Of a DNA stretch of 64,000 bases, positions 27,514 through 37,114 are shown piece by piece (positions within the stretch are counted from its first letter, which is position 1; each line of letters opens with the position of its first letter). The notes below the pieces were generated by a model that did not search any database, was not told where the DNA came from, and was given only the letters and a program-made list of their open reading frames with translations. The stretch lies in the NCBI GenBank assembly GCA_028339355.1, contig JAOLBX010000002.1:90218-154217 (forward strand). The letters run 5' to 3'. Source of the DNA: Bacteroidia bacterium (GTDB taxonomy: Bacteria > Bacteroidota > Bacteroidia > NS11-12g > UBA9320). A program made the translations under genes and the position numbers.

Positions 27514-28478
27514 ATGTCAAATTTTAAAGCCTTAATATGCAGAGAATATGGTCCATCCAATCGGATAACTATCGAGAATATTTAAAAACCAATTCCTAAA
27601 GATAACGAGGCGTTAGTTAAAATTTATGCGACGACCGTGAACAGAACAGATTGTGCAAATTTGACAGCGAAACCTTTCATTATGCGATTTGTCTTAGGCT
27701 TATTAAAGCCAAGAAAAGTAATATTAGGGACAGATTTTGCCGGTGAAGTGATATCAGTAGGAAAAGAAATTACCTCCTTCAAGATTGGCGATAAGGTTTT
27801 TGGTTTTAATGATACAGGTTCTGAGTCTCAAGCAGAATACGCTATAGTAAATCAACAAAACCTGTTCCCTAATCCAAACAAAATCGACTACAAACAAGCG
27901 GCTGCCAGTTTGGAAGGAACACATTATGCGTACACTTTTATTCATAAAGCAAATATTCTACAAGGGCAAAAGTTCTTGTAAATGGAGCAACAGGCGGTAT
28001 CGGTTCAGCTCTACTGCAAGTTGTAAGGCAATACGAAGTAGAGATTACTGCATCGAGTGATACTGAAAATATGGGGCTAGTAAAATCCAAGGGTGCTGAT
28101 AAGGTTTATGATTACACTAAAGAAGATTTCACCTCTTTTAATAAAAGGTATGACTATATTTTTGATGCGGTTGGCAGAAGCACCTTTGGGAAGTGTAAGC
28201 CACTGTTGACGGAAAAAGGAGTTTACATATCTTCAGAACTAGGCCCCTATTCTCAAAATATTGTTTATTCTTTATTGACTTCTCTATCCAATAAAAAAGT
28301 AATCTTCCCGATACCTTATAGTCCGCAGAAAACAATACCTTTCAAAAGCAATCTTTTACAAAGCGGAAAATTCAAGCCTGTAATCGATAGAGAATATTCA
28401 TTAGAAGATATTTCCAAAGCTTATGACTATGTAATGTCGGGGCAGAAAACAGGGAACGTAGTGATTAACATTAATTAA
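27514..28478 (+). pseudogene. MDR-type quinone/zinc-free alcohol dehydrogenase, disrupted
   Basis: A medium-chain NAD(P)-dependent oxidoreductase in two open pieces. Codon 24 of the frame from the ATG at 27514 is TAA (27583-27585), within the N-terminal strand ENI-KPIPKDNEALVK. A second lesion near 27965-27975 shifts the frame just before the cofactor loop: reading GQK then VLVNGATGGIGSALLQVV requires one extra base, in a short A-run. After the shift the Rossmann fold and C-terminus (KPVIDREYSLEDISKAYDYV) continue to 28478. Two independent lesions favour a real pseudogene over one sequencing slip. Confidence 0.8.
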
Positions 28479-28604
28479 CACTATAATTGAGCGTTCAATT
28501 GTTTTTATGGTAAGCTAGAATGTCAGATGGGACATCCACTGAAAACTGACTAAAGTTTACTTTAAAAGAACTTTTGGATTTTATAAATAACAACTAAGAC
28601 CAAC

Positions 28605-29630
28605 ATGGACGCATCCAACCTAAAAACGCTTATCGAAGGTATACCTAAGGCAGAACTGCACTTGCATATAGAGGGGAGTTTTGAACCCGAATTAATGTTT
28701 AAAATTGCCAAAAGAAACAGCATATCTTTGGATTATGCCTCTGTAGAATCGCTAAAAAAGGCTTACAAGTTTAATAATCTTCAAGAATTTTTGGACATCT
28801 ACTACCTCGGTGCTCAAGTACTGATTCACGAACAAGATTTTTTTGATTTAACTTGGGCTTACCTTACCAAAGTCCATAGTCAGAATGTGGTACATGCAGA
28901 GATATTTTTTGATCCGCAGACGCATACCGAAAGAGGCATTGAGTTTGGAACCGTTATTAACGGTATCTACAAAGCACTCGAAAAAGGCACAGAAGAATTA
29001 AACATCTCATTCAAACTTATCATGTCCTACTTGCGGCATTTAAGTGAGGAGGAGGCATTCAAGACTCTTGAACAATCACTGCCATACAAAGATTGGATAG
29101 CTGGTGTAGGATTAGACTCTTCTGAGATGGGCAACCCTCCAAGCAAGTTTGAGAAGGTATTTAAAGCATCTGCAAATCACGGATACAAATTAGTGGCTCA
29201 CGCTGGCGAAGAAGGTCCGTCAGAATATATAAGGGAAGCTCTCGATCTACTAAAAGTAGTACGAATAGATCACGGCAATCGTTGTCTAGACGATGACGAA
29301 TTGGTAGAGAGATTAATCAACGAAAATATAGCTTTAACCTTATGTCCATTCAGTAATCTGGAGCTTAAAGTAATCCAAAAAATGGAAGACCACCCTGTTG
29401 CCAAAATGCTGGACAGAGGCTTACTAGCCACCATTCACTCCGACGACCCTGCTTATTTTGAAGGGTATATGAACGAAAATTATTACGAAACAGCAAAGGC
29501 TCTAAATTTGGATAAAAATCAAATTATGCAATTGGCCATCAATGCTTTTGAAGCGAGCTGGCTGAGTACAGAAGCCAAAGAAAAACACATTGCTGCAGTA
29601 ACCGAATATTTCGATACTTGGGATCTGTAA
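28605..29630 (+). CDS. Adenine deaminase of the adenosine-deaminase-like (Pa0148-type) family
   Basis: Zinc amidohydrolase for purine salvage. Metal ligands HLH at 19-21, HAGEEGP near 199-205 with the catalytic Glu, DHGNR, and SDDPAYF near 285. The text ELHLHIEGSFEPEL, NNLQEFLDIYYLGA, FFDPQTHTERG, AGVGLDSSEMGNPPSKF and SDDPAYFEGYMNENY follows the Pa0148 group, which acts on adenine rather than adenosine, so an automatic 'adenosine deaminase' label would probably be wrong. 341 residues, complete. Stands alone. Confidence 0.85.
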   Translation: MDASNLKTLIEGIPKAELHLHIEGSFEPELMFKIAKRNSISLDYASVESLKKAYKFNNLQEFLDIYYLGAQVLIHEQDFFDLTWAYLTKVHSQNVVHAEIFFDPQTHTERGIEFGTVINGIYKALEKGTEELNISFKLIMSYLRHLSEEEAFKTLEQSLPYKDWIAGVGLDSSEMGNPPSKFEKVFKASANHGYKLVAHAGEEGPSEYIREALDLLKVVRIDHGNRCLDDDELVERLINENIALTLCPFSNLELKVIQKMEDHPVAKMLDRGLLATIHSDDPAYFEGYMNENYYETAKALNLDKNQIMQLAINAFEASWLSTEAKEKHIAAVTEYFDTWDL

Positions 29631-29820
29631 TTTCCGATAACAGACATTGCTTTTCTATGTTCTAATGATGTTGTTTTGATAAACGACATGGCACACCTAG
29701 AGGTGAATTAGTTTAAAATCTAACAAGATTAGACGTCACGTTCAAACTATTTTAAAAATCATGTTTGCTGAAAAATATATAAATTGGGCTCTCATAAGAG
29801 GTGAAGATTTTGTAATGACA

Positions 29821-30243
29821 ATGAATAAATATATTTTTCTTCTAATAATTCTATCTGCCTGCAACGTGAACAAAAACAACAATACTACATCAATTGATCT
29901 GAATGCTCTGCACGACATTTGGGCACTAACTGCACTCAACGGGGAATCTTTTGACAGGTCAAGCACCCGAAAACACCCAACATTGGAAATACATGTAGCG
30001 GATAGGAAATATATGGGAAACGATGGTTGCAATTCTATCTTCGGATCTATAGAAAAATTGACTCCTGATGCCATAAAATTTGGTATGATGGCAGGTACCA
30101 AAATGATGTGTCCGAACAAGCAGGTATCCAACGATTATGCAGCTGCTCTACAAGCAGCAGCATCGTTCAAAAGAAAAGAACTAAATCTTTACTTTTTCGA
30201 TAATGCAGGCAATGAAGTCTTGGTATACAAAAAGGTAGATTAA
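29821..30243 (+). CDS. META/HslJ-like domain lipoprotein
   Basis: 140 residues with a lipobox (ILSAC, Cys near 14) after a short hydrophobic signal. The rest is a META domain: IWALTALNGESF, PTLEIHVADRKYMGNDGCNS and GTKMMCPN match the HslJ pattern, including its conserved Cys pair. Probably an outer-membrane-anchored lipoprotein. The frame is open upstream, but the ATG at 29821 (or the one two codons earlier) gives a proper signal peptide. Confidence 0.8.
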   Translation: MNKYIFLLIILSACNVNKNNNTTSIDLNALHDIWALTALNGESFDRSSTRKHPTLEIHVADRKYMGNDGCNSIFGSIEKLTPDAIKFGMMAGTKMMCPNKQVSNDYAAALQAAASFKRKELNLYFFDNAGNEVLVYKKVD

Positions 30244-30340
30244 AATCCTGCATATCGGATTGAGGATAAAAGTGAAGTGCTAATATCTGTTAATGTTAGA
30301 ATAAAAACGAAATACATACAGTAGTTCTATTCTAGTGCTA

Positions 30341-30348
30341 TAGCTTTG
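30341..30348 (+). promoter_or_regulatory. Candidate -7 box for the lipoprotein gene at 30377
   Basis: TAGCTTTG fits TAnnTTTG and lies 28 bases before the ATG. No matching -33 element. Confidence 0.35.
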
Positions 30349-30376
30349 TGAAATAACAGATTAAAGTATAACTTAA

Positions 30377-30850
30377 ATGATAAAAAATAATTCGTTCTTC
30401 AAATTTTCGTTTTCACTAGTGCTAGGAGTTTTCCTCTTGGGTTCATGCTCCACTGAAAAAGAATCATATAGCCATAAACTAAATAGTGTGAAAGGATTGT
30501 CTGACGGAGAGATATACTATGTGGCTACAGATACTTTTGTGACTAATAGCCTCACCGCTGGCGAGTATACTTACCCACCAGTATCTGAAATGGTTACCAT
30601 AGCCGTGAAAGATGGCAACGGAGTAAGTTCGTTTACGGAGGTGCCTGACAAGTATATCAATCTAGATGCCGAGGTAGAAGTGTCCCGAAATGTATTTCAA
30701 GACTATTTTCCCGAAGAATGGGCTGCTATGAAAGGTACAAATTACACCACTATCTATATAAAAAGTAAGGATGACAATGAGGTGTTTTACATGAAAGTAG
30801 TACATACAAATACGAACACAGAAATTGGTAAATATTCAGAAGATTTTTAG
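30377..30850 (+). CDS. Hypothetical lipoprotein
   Basis: 157 residues with signal peptide and lipobox LLGSC (Cys near 24). The mature part is acidic, rich in Thr, Tyr and Val, without a motif I recognise. Alone between a META lipoprotein gene and the helicase gene; a structured leader-like stretch follows it. Confidence 0.65.
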   Translation: MIKNNSFFKFSFSLVLGVFLLGSCSTEKESYSHKLNSVKGLSDGEIYYVATDTFVTNSLTAGEYTYPPVSEMVTIAVKDGNGVSSFTEVPDKYINLDAEVEVSRNVFQDYFPEEWAAMKGTNYTTIYIKSKDDNEVFYMKVVHTNTNTEIGKYSEDF

Positions 30851-30870
30851 TTAAAATCATCTCGCTTATC

Positions 30871-30960
30871 GCTGGGAGTTGTGGAACAATTCCGCAGATT
30901 TTGTGTGTTTCTGAATGAGTTCTACCTCTTCTCAGGTTCGGAGGAGACATGCTCCCCAGC
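30871..30960 (+). promoter_or_regulatory. Possible structured RNA leader before the helicase gene
   Basis: A 90-base stretch whose ends pair (GCTGGG at 30871-30876 with CCCAGC at 30955-30960, extendable past one bulge). Inside are hairpins TGTGGAA/TTCCGCA (30880-30886 with 30890-30896, one U.G pair on the + strand), CTGA..GAG/CTC..TCAG (about 30911-30935) and GGAG/CTCC (30940-30943 with 30952-30955). The last excludes part of the outer stem, so two folds compete. It ends 28 bases before the helicase ATG. Could be chance. Confidence 0.35.
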
Positions 30961-30988
30961 CTTAGATTAAATAATACCTTTGCTGCTC

Positions 30989-32293
30989 ATGGCGGAGGTT
31001 AAAACACAGGCACAGATACTAGAAAAACTAGGAATTACCAAGCTCAATCCTATGCAGGAGGAAGCTCAATCTATCATTTCAAAAAATGACGGCACTGTAC
31101 TCCTCTCTCCTACGGGCACTGGAAAAACATTGGCTTTTCTGCTGCCATTAATAGCCACATTAGATGCTCAAATAGAAGAGATACAAGCTCTCATCATAGC
31201 ACCTACTCGTGAACTCGCTATACAGATAGAGCAAGTAATAAGAGATATGGGTACTGGCTATAAAACCAATGTAGTATACGGTGGCAGAAGCGGCTCACAA
31301 GATCGCAGAGACATTATCACACGACCTGCTATACTAGTTGGTACGCCAGGTAGAGTAGCGGACCACCTCCGAAGACAAGCATTTGACCCTTCATTCATAA
31401 GCACACTAGTTTTGGATGAGTTTGATAAATCTCTAGAAATAGGTTTTGAAGGTGAGATGATAGAAATCCTGGACTCTCTACCCAATCTGAGAAAGAAGGT
31501 TTTAACTTCAGCCACACAAGAATTTAAGGTGCCAGCTTTTGTAGGTCTAAACAATCCAGGGAGAATCAATTATTTGCACGAGGCAGTTTCTAAACTAGCC
31601 GTAAAGCAAATAGTAGTAGGAAATGATCTGCTGGAAGGCTTAGCGGATAGCCTAAAAGCTATCGGCAATAAACCAGGAATTATATTTTGCAACTATAAGG
31701 ACACCATAAACGGCATAAGTGATTTTCTAAAACAACGAAAAATATCTCACGGACTCTTTTATGGCGGACTGGAACAGCGTGACAGGGAACGAGCACTTAT
31801 CAAATTCAGAAACGGAACTCACCAGCTGCTACTTGCTACTGACCTAGCAGCTAGAGGAATAGACGTACCTGAAATTAAATTTATCATACACTACGAACTG
31901 CCACATAGAGAACAGGAATTCACGCATAGAAATGGCAGAACAGCACGTATGAATAGTGACGGAACCGCCTATGTGCTCAGTAGAAAAAACACTTCTCTTC
32001 CCGATTATATGCCTAAACTGGAGCAGGCCGAACTTGCAGGAGGTAAAGACTTAAAACCATCGGAATGGACCACGCTTTTCATCACCGGTGGCAAAAAAGA
32101 CAAAATATCGAAAGGTGATATTGCAGGTATGTTTATGAAGCAAGCAGGACTAAAGCCTTTTGAGGTAGGTAACATAGAGATAAAACTCGACTGTGCATTT
32201 GTAAGCATTCACAAAACCAGGCTACAACAAGCTATTTCTAAAACCAACAATACTCGCGTTAAGAAGAAAAAGGTGCGAGTGAGCGAGGTATGA
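30989..32293 (+). CDS. DEAD-box-family RNA helicase with DEFD in motif II
   Basis: ATP-dependent RNA helicase, 434 residues. Q motif region NPMQEEAQ, Walker A SPTGTGKT, PTREL, TPGRV, motif II DEFD in place of DEAD, SAT near 174, and motif VI HRNGRTAR are seen in order. The C-terminal ~80 residues after 355 resemble a DbpA-type RNA-binding domain (SKGDIAGMFMKQAGL). DEFD has been kept in this Bacteroidota subgroup, so it should not be read as inactive. Start ATG chosen three codons inside the TTG-initiated frame. Confidence 0.88.
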   Translation: MAEVKTQAQILEKLGITKLNPMQEEAQSIISKNDGTVLLSPTGTGKTLAFLLPLIATLDAQIEEIQALIIAPTRELAIQIEQVIRDMGTGYKTNVVYGGRSGSQDRRDIITRPAILVGTPGRVADHLRRQAFDPSFISTLVLDEFDKSLEIGFEGEMIEILDSLPNLRKKVLTSATQEFKVPAFVGLNNPGRINYLHEAVSKLAVKQIVVGNDLLEGLADSLKAIGNKPGIIFCNYKDTINGISDFLKQRKISHGLFYGGLEQRDRERALIKFRNGTHQLLLATDLAARGIDVPEIKFIIHYELPHREQEFTHRNGRTARMNSDGTAYVLSRKNTSLPDYMPKLEQAELAGGKDLKPSEWTTLFITGGKKDKISKGDIAGMFMKQAGLKPFEVGNIEIKLDCAFVSIHKTRLQQAISKTNNTRVKKKKVRVSEV

Positions 32294-32343
32294 TTTCCTG
32301 GTATAGCATACGAAACAGTTATGCTGTACAATCAGAACGGAGG

Positions 32344-33465
32344 TTATTCCGCTAATACAGTTTTCTTCTTATCCAGTCTATTAAAAAAGAAGACCCCTGC
32401 TATACCGAGTAGAATCATGACGCTTGATATGATCTCTGCTTGTGTGAACCCAAAACCATCAAATTGGTCTGGGTTAACTCTTATTTTCTCTATTAAAAAT
32501 CGCTCTATTCCTGCGAAAATGAGGTAGATACTAAACAGTACTCCAGGAACAAACTTCTTGCGAATGGACCACAATATTCCAAAAATAATAAGAGCCATTA
32601 TCACCTCATAAAGAGGTGTAGGCCATACTGGATTTTCTAAAATCATGCCGTGCACATTGCCTTCATACTTATACGCCCAAGCCCAATCTGGCAACCAGCT
32701 CAACCAATCCGGTTTAGGTGCTAAGTTTTCTATTCCCCAATCTCCGTCACCACTCATATGGCAACCCATTCTGCCTACTCCATAGGCGAGCATCATTCCT
32801 GGTGCACCGATGTCTAGCATGGTTTTCCAATTCACCCCACGCTTGCCTGAATACCAAAGTACAGCTGCTCCACCAGCTATCAATCCACCAAAGAATGTCA
32901 ACCCACTAAATGGGTCCCTGAACAATACCATTGGGTCTGCCACCAATTCCGAAAAATGCTCTAAGTGATGAAATAGTTTAGCTCCTGCAAAACCAACCAA
33001 TGCCGCAACGAGTGTCATATTACCCATCATCATATACGGATGAAAAGTCATCATAGACCCTTCTACATAGGGAGGATCTTTCTTAAACTCGTAAAACTTA
33101 TAGGCTGCAAAAGCGGCAGCAAGAATCAATCCCCAAAGAAGTGAACCTTCTCCGGATAGAGTATAATTTTGAGGATTATCTGCTAGCGTATCCAGGTTTA
33201 GCAATAAGTGGATGACCTTGTACCCAAACAAGAAGCCTATCAATGTATTGGAGATATACTCCCAAGCTACATTCGGCTTTGGAATAGGCTGTTGAGACGC
33301 TTTTATCACTCCTTCTTCTTCGTATCTCTTCATATCGAGTGTCATCACCCAATTAGCGGCTAAGAATGCTAAGGCTACAAAAAAGCCAAACATCATAACT
33401 ATCTTAAAGAATGGCACAGATACTCCAAAAATATCAAGAACGGCGTGGTATAAAGTTGCGTACAT
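32344..33465 (-). CDS. lgt: Prolipoprotein diacylglyceryl transferase, Bacteroidota 'SGDGDWG' type
   Basis: Second Lgt of the window, 373 residues, about seven membrane helices. The signature here reads GRMGCHMSGDGDWG at 231-244, which I know as the standard Bacteroidota form, followed by PTPLYEVIMA and a FLIEKIRVNPDQ motif near the end. It has an insert after the signature. Overlaps nothing; GT-C-like membrane protein gene lies 94 bases upstream. It ends 50 bases from the convergent helicase gene. I would take this copy as the housekeeping enzyme. Confidence 0.9.
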   Translation of the reverse strand: MYATLYHAVLDIFGVSVPFFKIVMMFGFFVALAFLAANWVMTLDMKRYEEEGVIKASQQPIPKPNVAWEYISNTLIGFLFGYKVIHLLLNLDTLADNPQNYTLSGEGSLLWGLILAAAFAAYKFYEFKKDPPYVEGSMMTFHPYMMMGNMTLVAALVGFAGAKLFHHLEHFSELVADPMVLFRDPFSGLTFFGGLIAGGAAVLWYSGKRGVNWKTMLDIGAPGMMLAYGVGRMGCHMSGDGDWGIENLAPKPDWLSWLPDWAWAYKYEGNVHGMILENPVWPTPLYEVIMALIIFGILWSIRKKFVPGVLFSIYLIFAGIERFLIEKIRVNPDQFDGFGFTQAEIISSVMILLGIAGVFFFNRLDKKKTVLAE

Positions 33466-33559
33466 ATCTATCTAATAATGCGAATAAAGGGATGAAAAAT
33501 GGAAAGACTATGAAATTAAGCTAAGTTTAGGTTAAATCTTAGTATAGTCTCGTTAAGTG

Positions 33560-35245
33560 CTATTTGTACAGCGAGTACAATGTACCGTATTCATCTTCTT
33601 TCAAATTGGCTGGAAGTGTCACAAGCATCCGCTTTAGTGTCTCATTTTTTTGGAGATAAGAGTGAGACACATATAATCGCTCAACACCATTTTGAGAGAA
33701 TGCTGTATGCCAATCTAAATCTAAGCTATCACCTTCTTGCAGCTGAACAAGGCTGGAATACAACTTGTTTTCTCTATATTTTTCCCAGATATCGTCACTA
33801 ACTCGCGAGAGATATCCCGCAGGCATTTTAAACTGATAGCTCTGCTGTAATAGTACCTGATTCTCGTCAAAATCCCCAAAACCTTGGAAGCCATCACGTA
33901 TCCCAAATGGAAGCATTAGTAAGGCTTTATCTTTACAGTCTTCGAGACTAGTGGCTACAGGAGTAGCTGCCACCACACTCATCTTTTCTTGTGCATGGTC
34001 AAAGTATGCAGACACCATAAGCGTAATCGCTATCCATAGAGTCATTTTATACTTGTTGTCTTTGAAGTACAAATAGATAACTCTACCCATAAACATAGCT
34101 GTACTGGCTGTCAATAGAAGAATAAAGCGATCCGGTGACCTCACATGATTGACAAATGGTATGTAATGCACTATCCCTGTGAAAAAATAGAAAATATCCT
34201 TCCCCGTAACACGAATAACGGGCAGAGTGACCATCAGAAACATTGCAGAGGCAAACAGTAAAAACCGTGCAGTATTATCTGATCTAGAATCCCTAAAAAA
34301 AAGCAGAATAGCCAGCAGAAAATAAATGCCAATAAAAACACCGACATACAACTTGTTGTCGTTGAGCGTGTATGGGATACTCTCTAGTACTTTCTCCTTT
34401 AGCATCAATGTATTGCTACCCGGAGTCCATAGTAGTCGTACATCTGCTGCCGAGTATATAGCCCCTTTTTCGTCCCAACCCCATATACGAATCAACCTCA
34501 CAACAACGTGACCCACACCGATAAGGCCAAGTGCTCCTATTGACTTTTTCCAATTCCAAGTGTCAAAAAACCGGTTCAGCCCGCCATACCAAATCACATA
34601 CACTACTAAAAAAGCCAGCGTATAAAATACGATATAGTAATCCATAAAGAAGGCTACTAAGAGTAGGAGCACAAATCTTGCAAGCTTAGATCTATCATAC
34701 TCTAACTTGGCCTCATTTACCGGAAATAGCTGAAGAACAATTAAAAGTAGAAATGGAAAAACACCTATAAGTACCAAGTTATAATGGACTCCGCATTTTG
34801 CCAATATATACGAATTGAAAACCGAAATATATGCGACTACAACCGATAGATGAGTATTGGAGATTACTTTTTTCGAAAGAAAATAAAACCCTACAAAGGC
34901 CGCCACCAGCTGAAGTGCAATCCCAAAATTGATGGATAATGTAGGATTATCAAAAACCAAATTGAGCATGCCAAACCAAATCGTATATGCGTGCATCCAC
35001 ACACTGGTGCCATCTGGCGTGAGAATATAATCTGTATAAAAAGGAGAAACTCCTTGCTTTATTTGATGTGTAAAGTGCCACGCATTCCAAGAATAGATCT
35101 TAGCATCATCCGGGTCATTGAAAAAGAAAATAGACTCTCCAAATGAAGTCAAGTACGGGTAAAAATGCAGAGTGTAAAACCCTAATCCAAGACATAAGAG
35201 GGCTCCAAGTTCAAACCATTTATTGTTTTTGAGATTGGGAATCAT
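33560..35245 (-). CDS. Polytopic membrane protein, GT-C glycosyltransferase-like
   Basis: 561 residues with about ten membrane helices and a C-terminal soluble domain of roughly 120 residues. The first large exported loop contains NDPDDAKIYSWNAW, a DD-rich loop at the place where GT-C enzymes carry their catalytic acid, so a lipid-linked-sugar transferase is possible. No family name is certain. It follows mtaB by 22 bases on the same strand and may be co-transcribed. Confidence 0.6.
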   Translation of the reverse strand: MIPNLKNNKWFELGALLCLGLGFYTLHFYPYLTSFGESIFFFNDPDDAKIYSWNAWHFTHQIKQGVSPFYTDYILTPDGTSVWMHAYTIWFGMLNLVFDNPTLSINFGIALQLVAAFVGFYFLSKKVISNTHLSVVVAYISVFNSYILAKCGVHYNLVLIGVFPFLLLIVLQLFPVNEAKLEYDRSKLARFVLLLLVAFFMDYYIVFYTLAFLVVYVIWYGGLNRFFDTWNWKKSIGALGLIGVGHVVVRLIRIWGWDEKGAIYSAADVRLLWTPGSNTLMLKEKVLESIPYTLNDNKLYVGVFIGIYFLLAILLFFRDSRSDNTARFLLFASAMFLMVTLPVIRVTGKDIFYFFTGIVHYIPFVNHVRSPDRFILLLTASTAMFMGRVIYLYFKDNKYKMTLWIAITLMVSAYFDHAQEKMSVVAATPVATSLEDCKDKALLMLPFGIRDGFQGFGDFDENQVLLQQSYQFKMPAGYLSRVSDDIWEKYRENKLYSSLVQLQEGDSLDLDWHTAFSQNGVERLYVSHSYLQKNETLKRMLVTLPANLKEDEYGTLYSLYK

Positions 35246-35267
35246 AGGAATGACAATAGTAAGCGAA

Positions 35268-36575
35268 CTATTGCAAATGTTCTTTCAAACTTGAAACAGC
35301 TAGACCACTTTCGTTTATCTCATCAAAGACCAATCGCTCTACCGTATTCACCCGGGTCTCATCATACGGAGCCTCAAAACGAATATAATTCTCCGAAAAG
35401 CCCTGCATCATACCGCCTTGTTTTTCTTCTTCCCACAGCACATTCATAGACTTACCCAGTTGGCTCTCATAAAAAAATCGTTTCTTCTTCTGAGATAGTA
35501 TTCTGAGCCTTGCTGCTCTTTCAGTTTTTTCGGATTTTGTAATTTTATTTGGAAGTTTTTTCGCCGTTGTATTATTCCTTTCGGAATAGGGAAACACGTG
35601 CAAATAGCTGATATCCAATTCATTCAAGAACGAATACGTATTCATGAAATGTTCTTCTGTTTCTCCAGGGAAACCCACTATCACGTCTACTCCTATGCAG
35701 CAGTCTGGCATTTGTTTTTTTATACGAGCGATACGCTCTACGTACAAATCACTCAAGTACTTTCTACGCATTTTGGTAAGGATGTCATCATCACCGCTCT
35801 GCAGCGGAATATGAAAATGAGGAACAAATTTGTCACTCGCAGCTACAAAGTCGATGATTTCGTTGCTGAGCAGATTTGGCTCAATGCTACTTATTCTATA
35901 GCGGTCTATTCCCTCTATTTTGTCCAGTTCCACTATGAGGTCATAAAAGGTCTCTGCATACTCTTGGTCTGCACCAAAATCGCCAATATTAACTCCAGTA
36001 ATGACTACTTCTTTAATGTTTGTTGCGGCTACTTCCGTTGCCTTAGCTACTGTTTCGGCTACCGTAGCATTTCTGCTTTTGCCTCTAGCCAGTGGGATAG
36101 TACAAAACGAGCAGAAGTAGTCGCATCCATCCTGTACTTTGAGAAAACTGCGGGTTCTATCTCCATAGCTGAATGCTGGAATAAAATCCTGAGTCTCTTT
36201 TATATTCTTATTAAAAATAATGGCCTTTTCTTCCTTTTGCAAAGAATGAAGATGCTCTATCATATTGAATTTTTCGGCAGCACCCAGTACCATATCCACA
36301 CCAGGTATTTCTGATATTTCTTTTGGTTTAAGCTGGGCATAGCATCCTATCACTACTACGTAGGCTTCAGGATTTTGTTTCAGAACAGACTTCACTGTAG
36401 TCCTGCATTTCTTATCTGCATTATCTGTAACTGAGCACGTATTTATGATGTAGATATCGGCTTCGTCTGTAAAATTTACTTTACTAAATCCATTGGACTC
36501 CAACTGACGCACTATTGTACTACTTTCTGAATAGTTGAGCTTGCACCCAAGTGTATGTATTGCCACACGAGACAT
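35268..36575 (-). CDS. mtaB: tRNA N6-threonylcarbamoyladenosine methylthiotransferase
   Basis: Radical-SAM enzyme that converts t6A37 to ms2t6A37 in tRNA. N-terminal UPF0004 domain with the three cluster Cys (11, 47, 78), radical-SAM CxxxCxxC at 151-158 (CDYFCSFC), and a C-terminal TRAM-like domain. The opening IHTLGCKLNYSES is the MtaB form rather than MiaB or RimO. 435 residues. A -7 box candidate lies 6 bases upstream of the ATG. Confidence 0.93.
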   Translation of the reverse strand: MSRVAIHTLGCKLNYSESSTIVRQLESNGFSKVNFTDEADIYIINTCSVTDNADKKCRTTVKSVLKQNPEAYVVVIGCYAQLKPKEISEIPGVDMVLGAAEKFNMIEHLHSLQKEEKAIIFNKNIKETQDFIPAFSYGDRTRSFLKVQDGCDYFCSFCTIPLARGKSRNATVAETVAKATEVAATNIKEVVITGVNIGDFGADQEYAETFYDLIVELDKIEGIDRYRISSIEPNLLSNEIIDFVAASDKFVPHFHIPLQSGDDDILTKMRRKYLSDLYVERIARIKKQMPDCCIGVDVIVGFPGETEEHFMNTYSFLNELDISYLHVFPYSERNNTTAKKLPNKITKSEKTERAARLRILSQKKKRFFYESQLGKSMNVLWEEEKQGGMMQGFSENYIRFEAPYDETRVNTVERLVFDEINESGLAVSSLKEHLQ

Positions 36576-36580
36576 AGGTG

Positions 36581-36588
36581 CAAAGGTA
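36581..36588 (-). promoter_or_regulatory. Candidate -7 box for mtaB
   Basis: Minus-strand TACCTTTG (TAnnTTTG) ends about 5 bases before the mtaB ATG, which would give a nearly leaderless mRNA. Confidence 0.35.
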
Positions 36589-36696
36589 GTTTATCAAGCT
36601 CAAACTCGAATAACAAGTTGAGAAACGATTGACGAAGCTATCTGCTCAGTGGAACCTCACTTAGAAATCTGATAGCGAGAGATATTCCAATACCCG

Positions 36697-36831
36697 TCAT
36701 TGTCCTCCAAAAATGGATGCTGTGAAATTTTCTCCTACAACTAGGGCTGCTATAGCTCCTCCCAAAAAAACTACTGTGGCGATGACCATCAGGATCTTCA
36801 TCCATTTGGAATATTGGTACTTGTTAACCAT
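36697..36831 (-). CDS. Possible small single-TM protein
   Basis: A 44-codon frame with ATG at 36829-36831 encoding a short charged head (VNKYQYSKWMKI), one strongly hydrophobic helix (about 12-33) and a polar tail. This is a typical shape for small membrane proteins. No family recognised and no ribosome-binding signal seen. It sits alone in a 590-base gap between mtaB and the repeat-protein gene. Confidence 0.4.
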   Translation of the reverse strand: MVNKYQYSKWMKILMVIATVVFLGGAIAALVVGENFTASIFGGQ

Positions 36832-36876
36832 ACTTAATCAGACAAAAATAGTAACAAGATGAGGAGTTGAATAATT

Positions 36877-36901
36877 TGTCCAAAAAGTTCTTTTTTGGAC
36901 A
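36877..36901. repeat. Palindrome with a 17-base direct repeat 218 bases away
   Basis: TGTCCAAAAAG and CTTTTTTGGACA form a hairpin with a 2-base loop and one bulge. The segment CCAAAAAGTTCTTTTTT (36880-36896) recurs exactly at 37098-37114, each copy followed a few bases later by CACAAAAAA. The stretch between them holds nothing I recognise. Confidence 0.55.
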
Positions 36902-37114
36902 TCACAAAAAAGCTAATTCAGCGATTTCTTCCCTTATTTTTCCGTTGCCAAAAAAGAAGCAAAAAGGCTAGACGTTGTAAATTTTCTTTACGCTCCATCA
37001 CCTTGAAAACAAGTAAAATTCAAAAGGTCGGTTTTGATTTTTGATTATCAAGCACTTACAGAGACGAATAGTTAGCATACTCCGTAAGCCAATCTACCCA
37101 AAAAGTTCTTTTTT

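Noticed and set aside
31389..31440. Inactive helicase because motif II is DEFD
   Set aside because: The rest of the motifs are intact and the DEFD form is kept in a known Bacteroidota subgroup.
32294..32343. Hairpin AGCATA/TATGCT between the convergent helicase and lgt genes as a terminator
   Set aside because: Short AT-rich stem without a T run on either strand.
35598..36314. 238-codon + strand frame
   Set aside because: Antisense to mtaB, whose cluster cysteines and radical-SAM motif are clear; the long open frame is a by-product of codon use.
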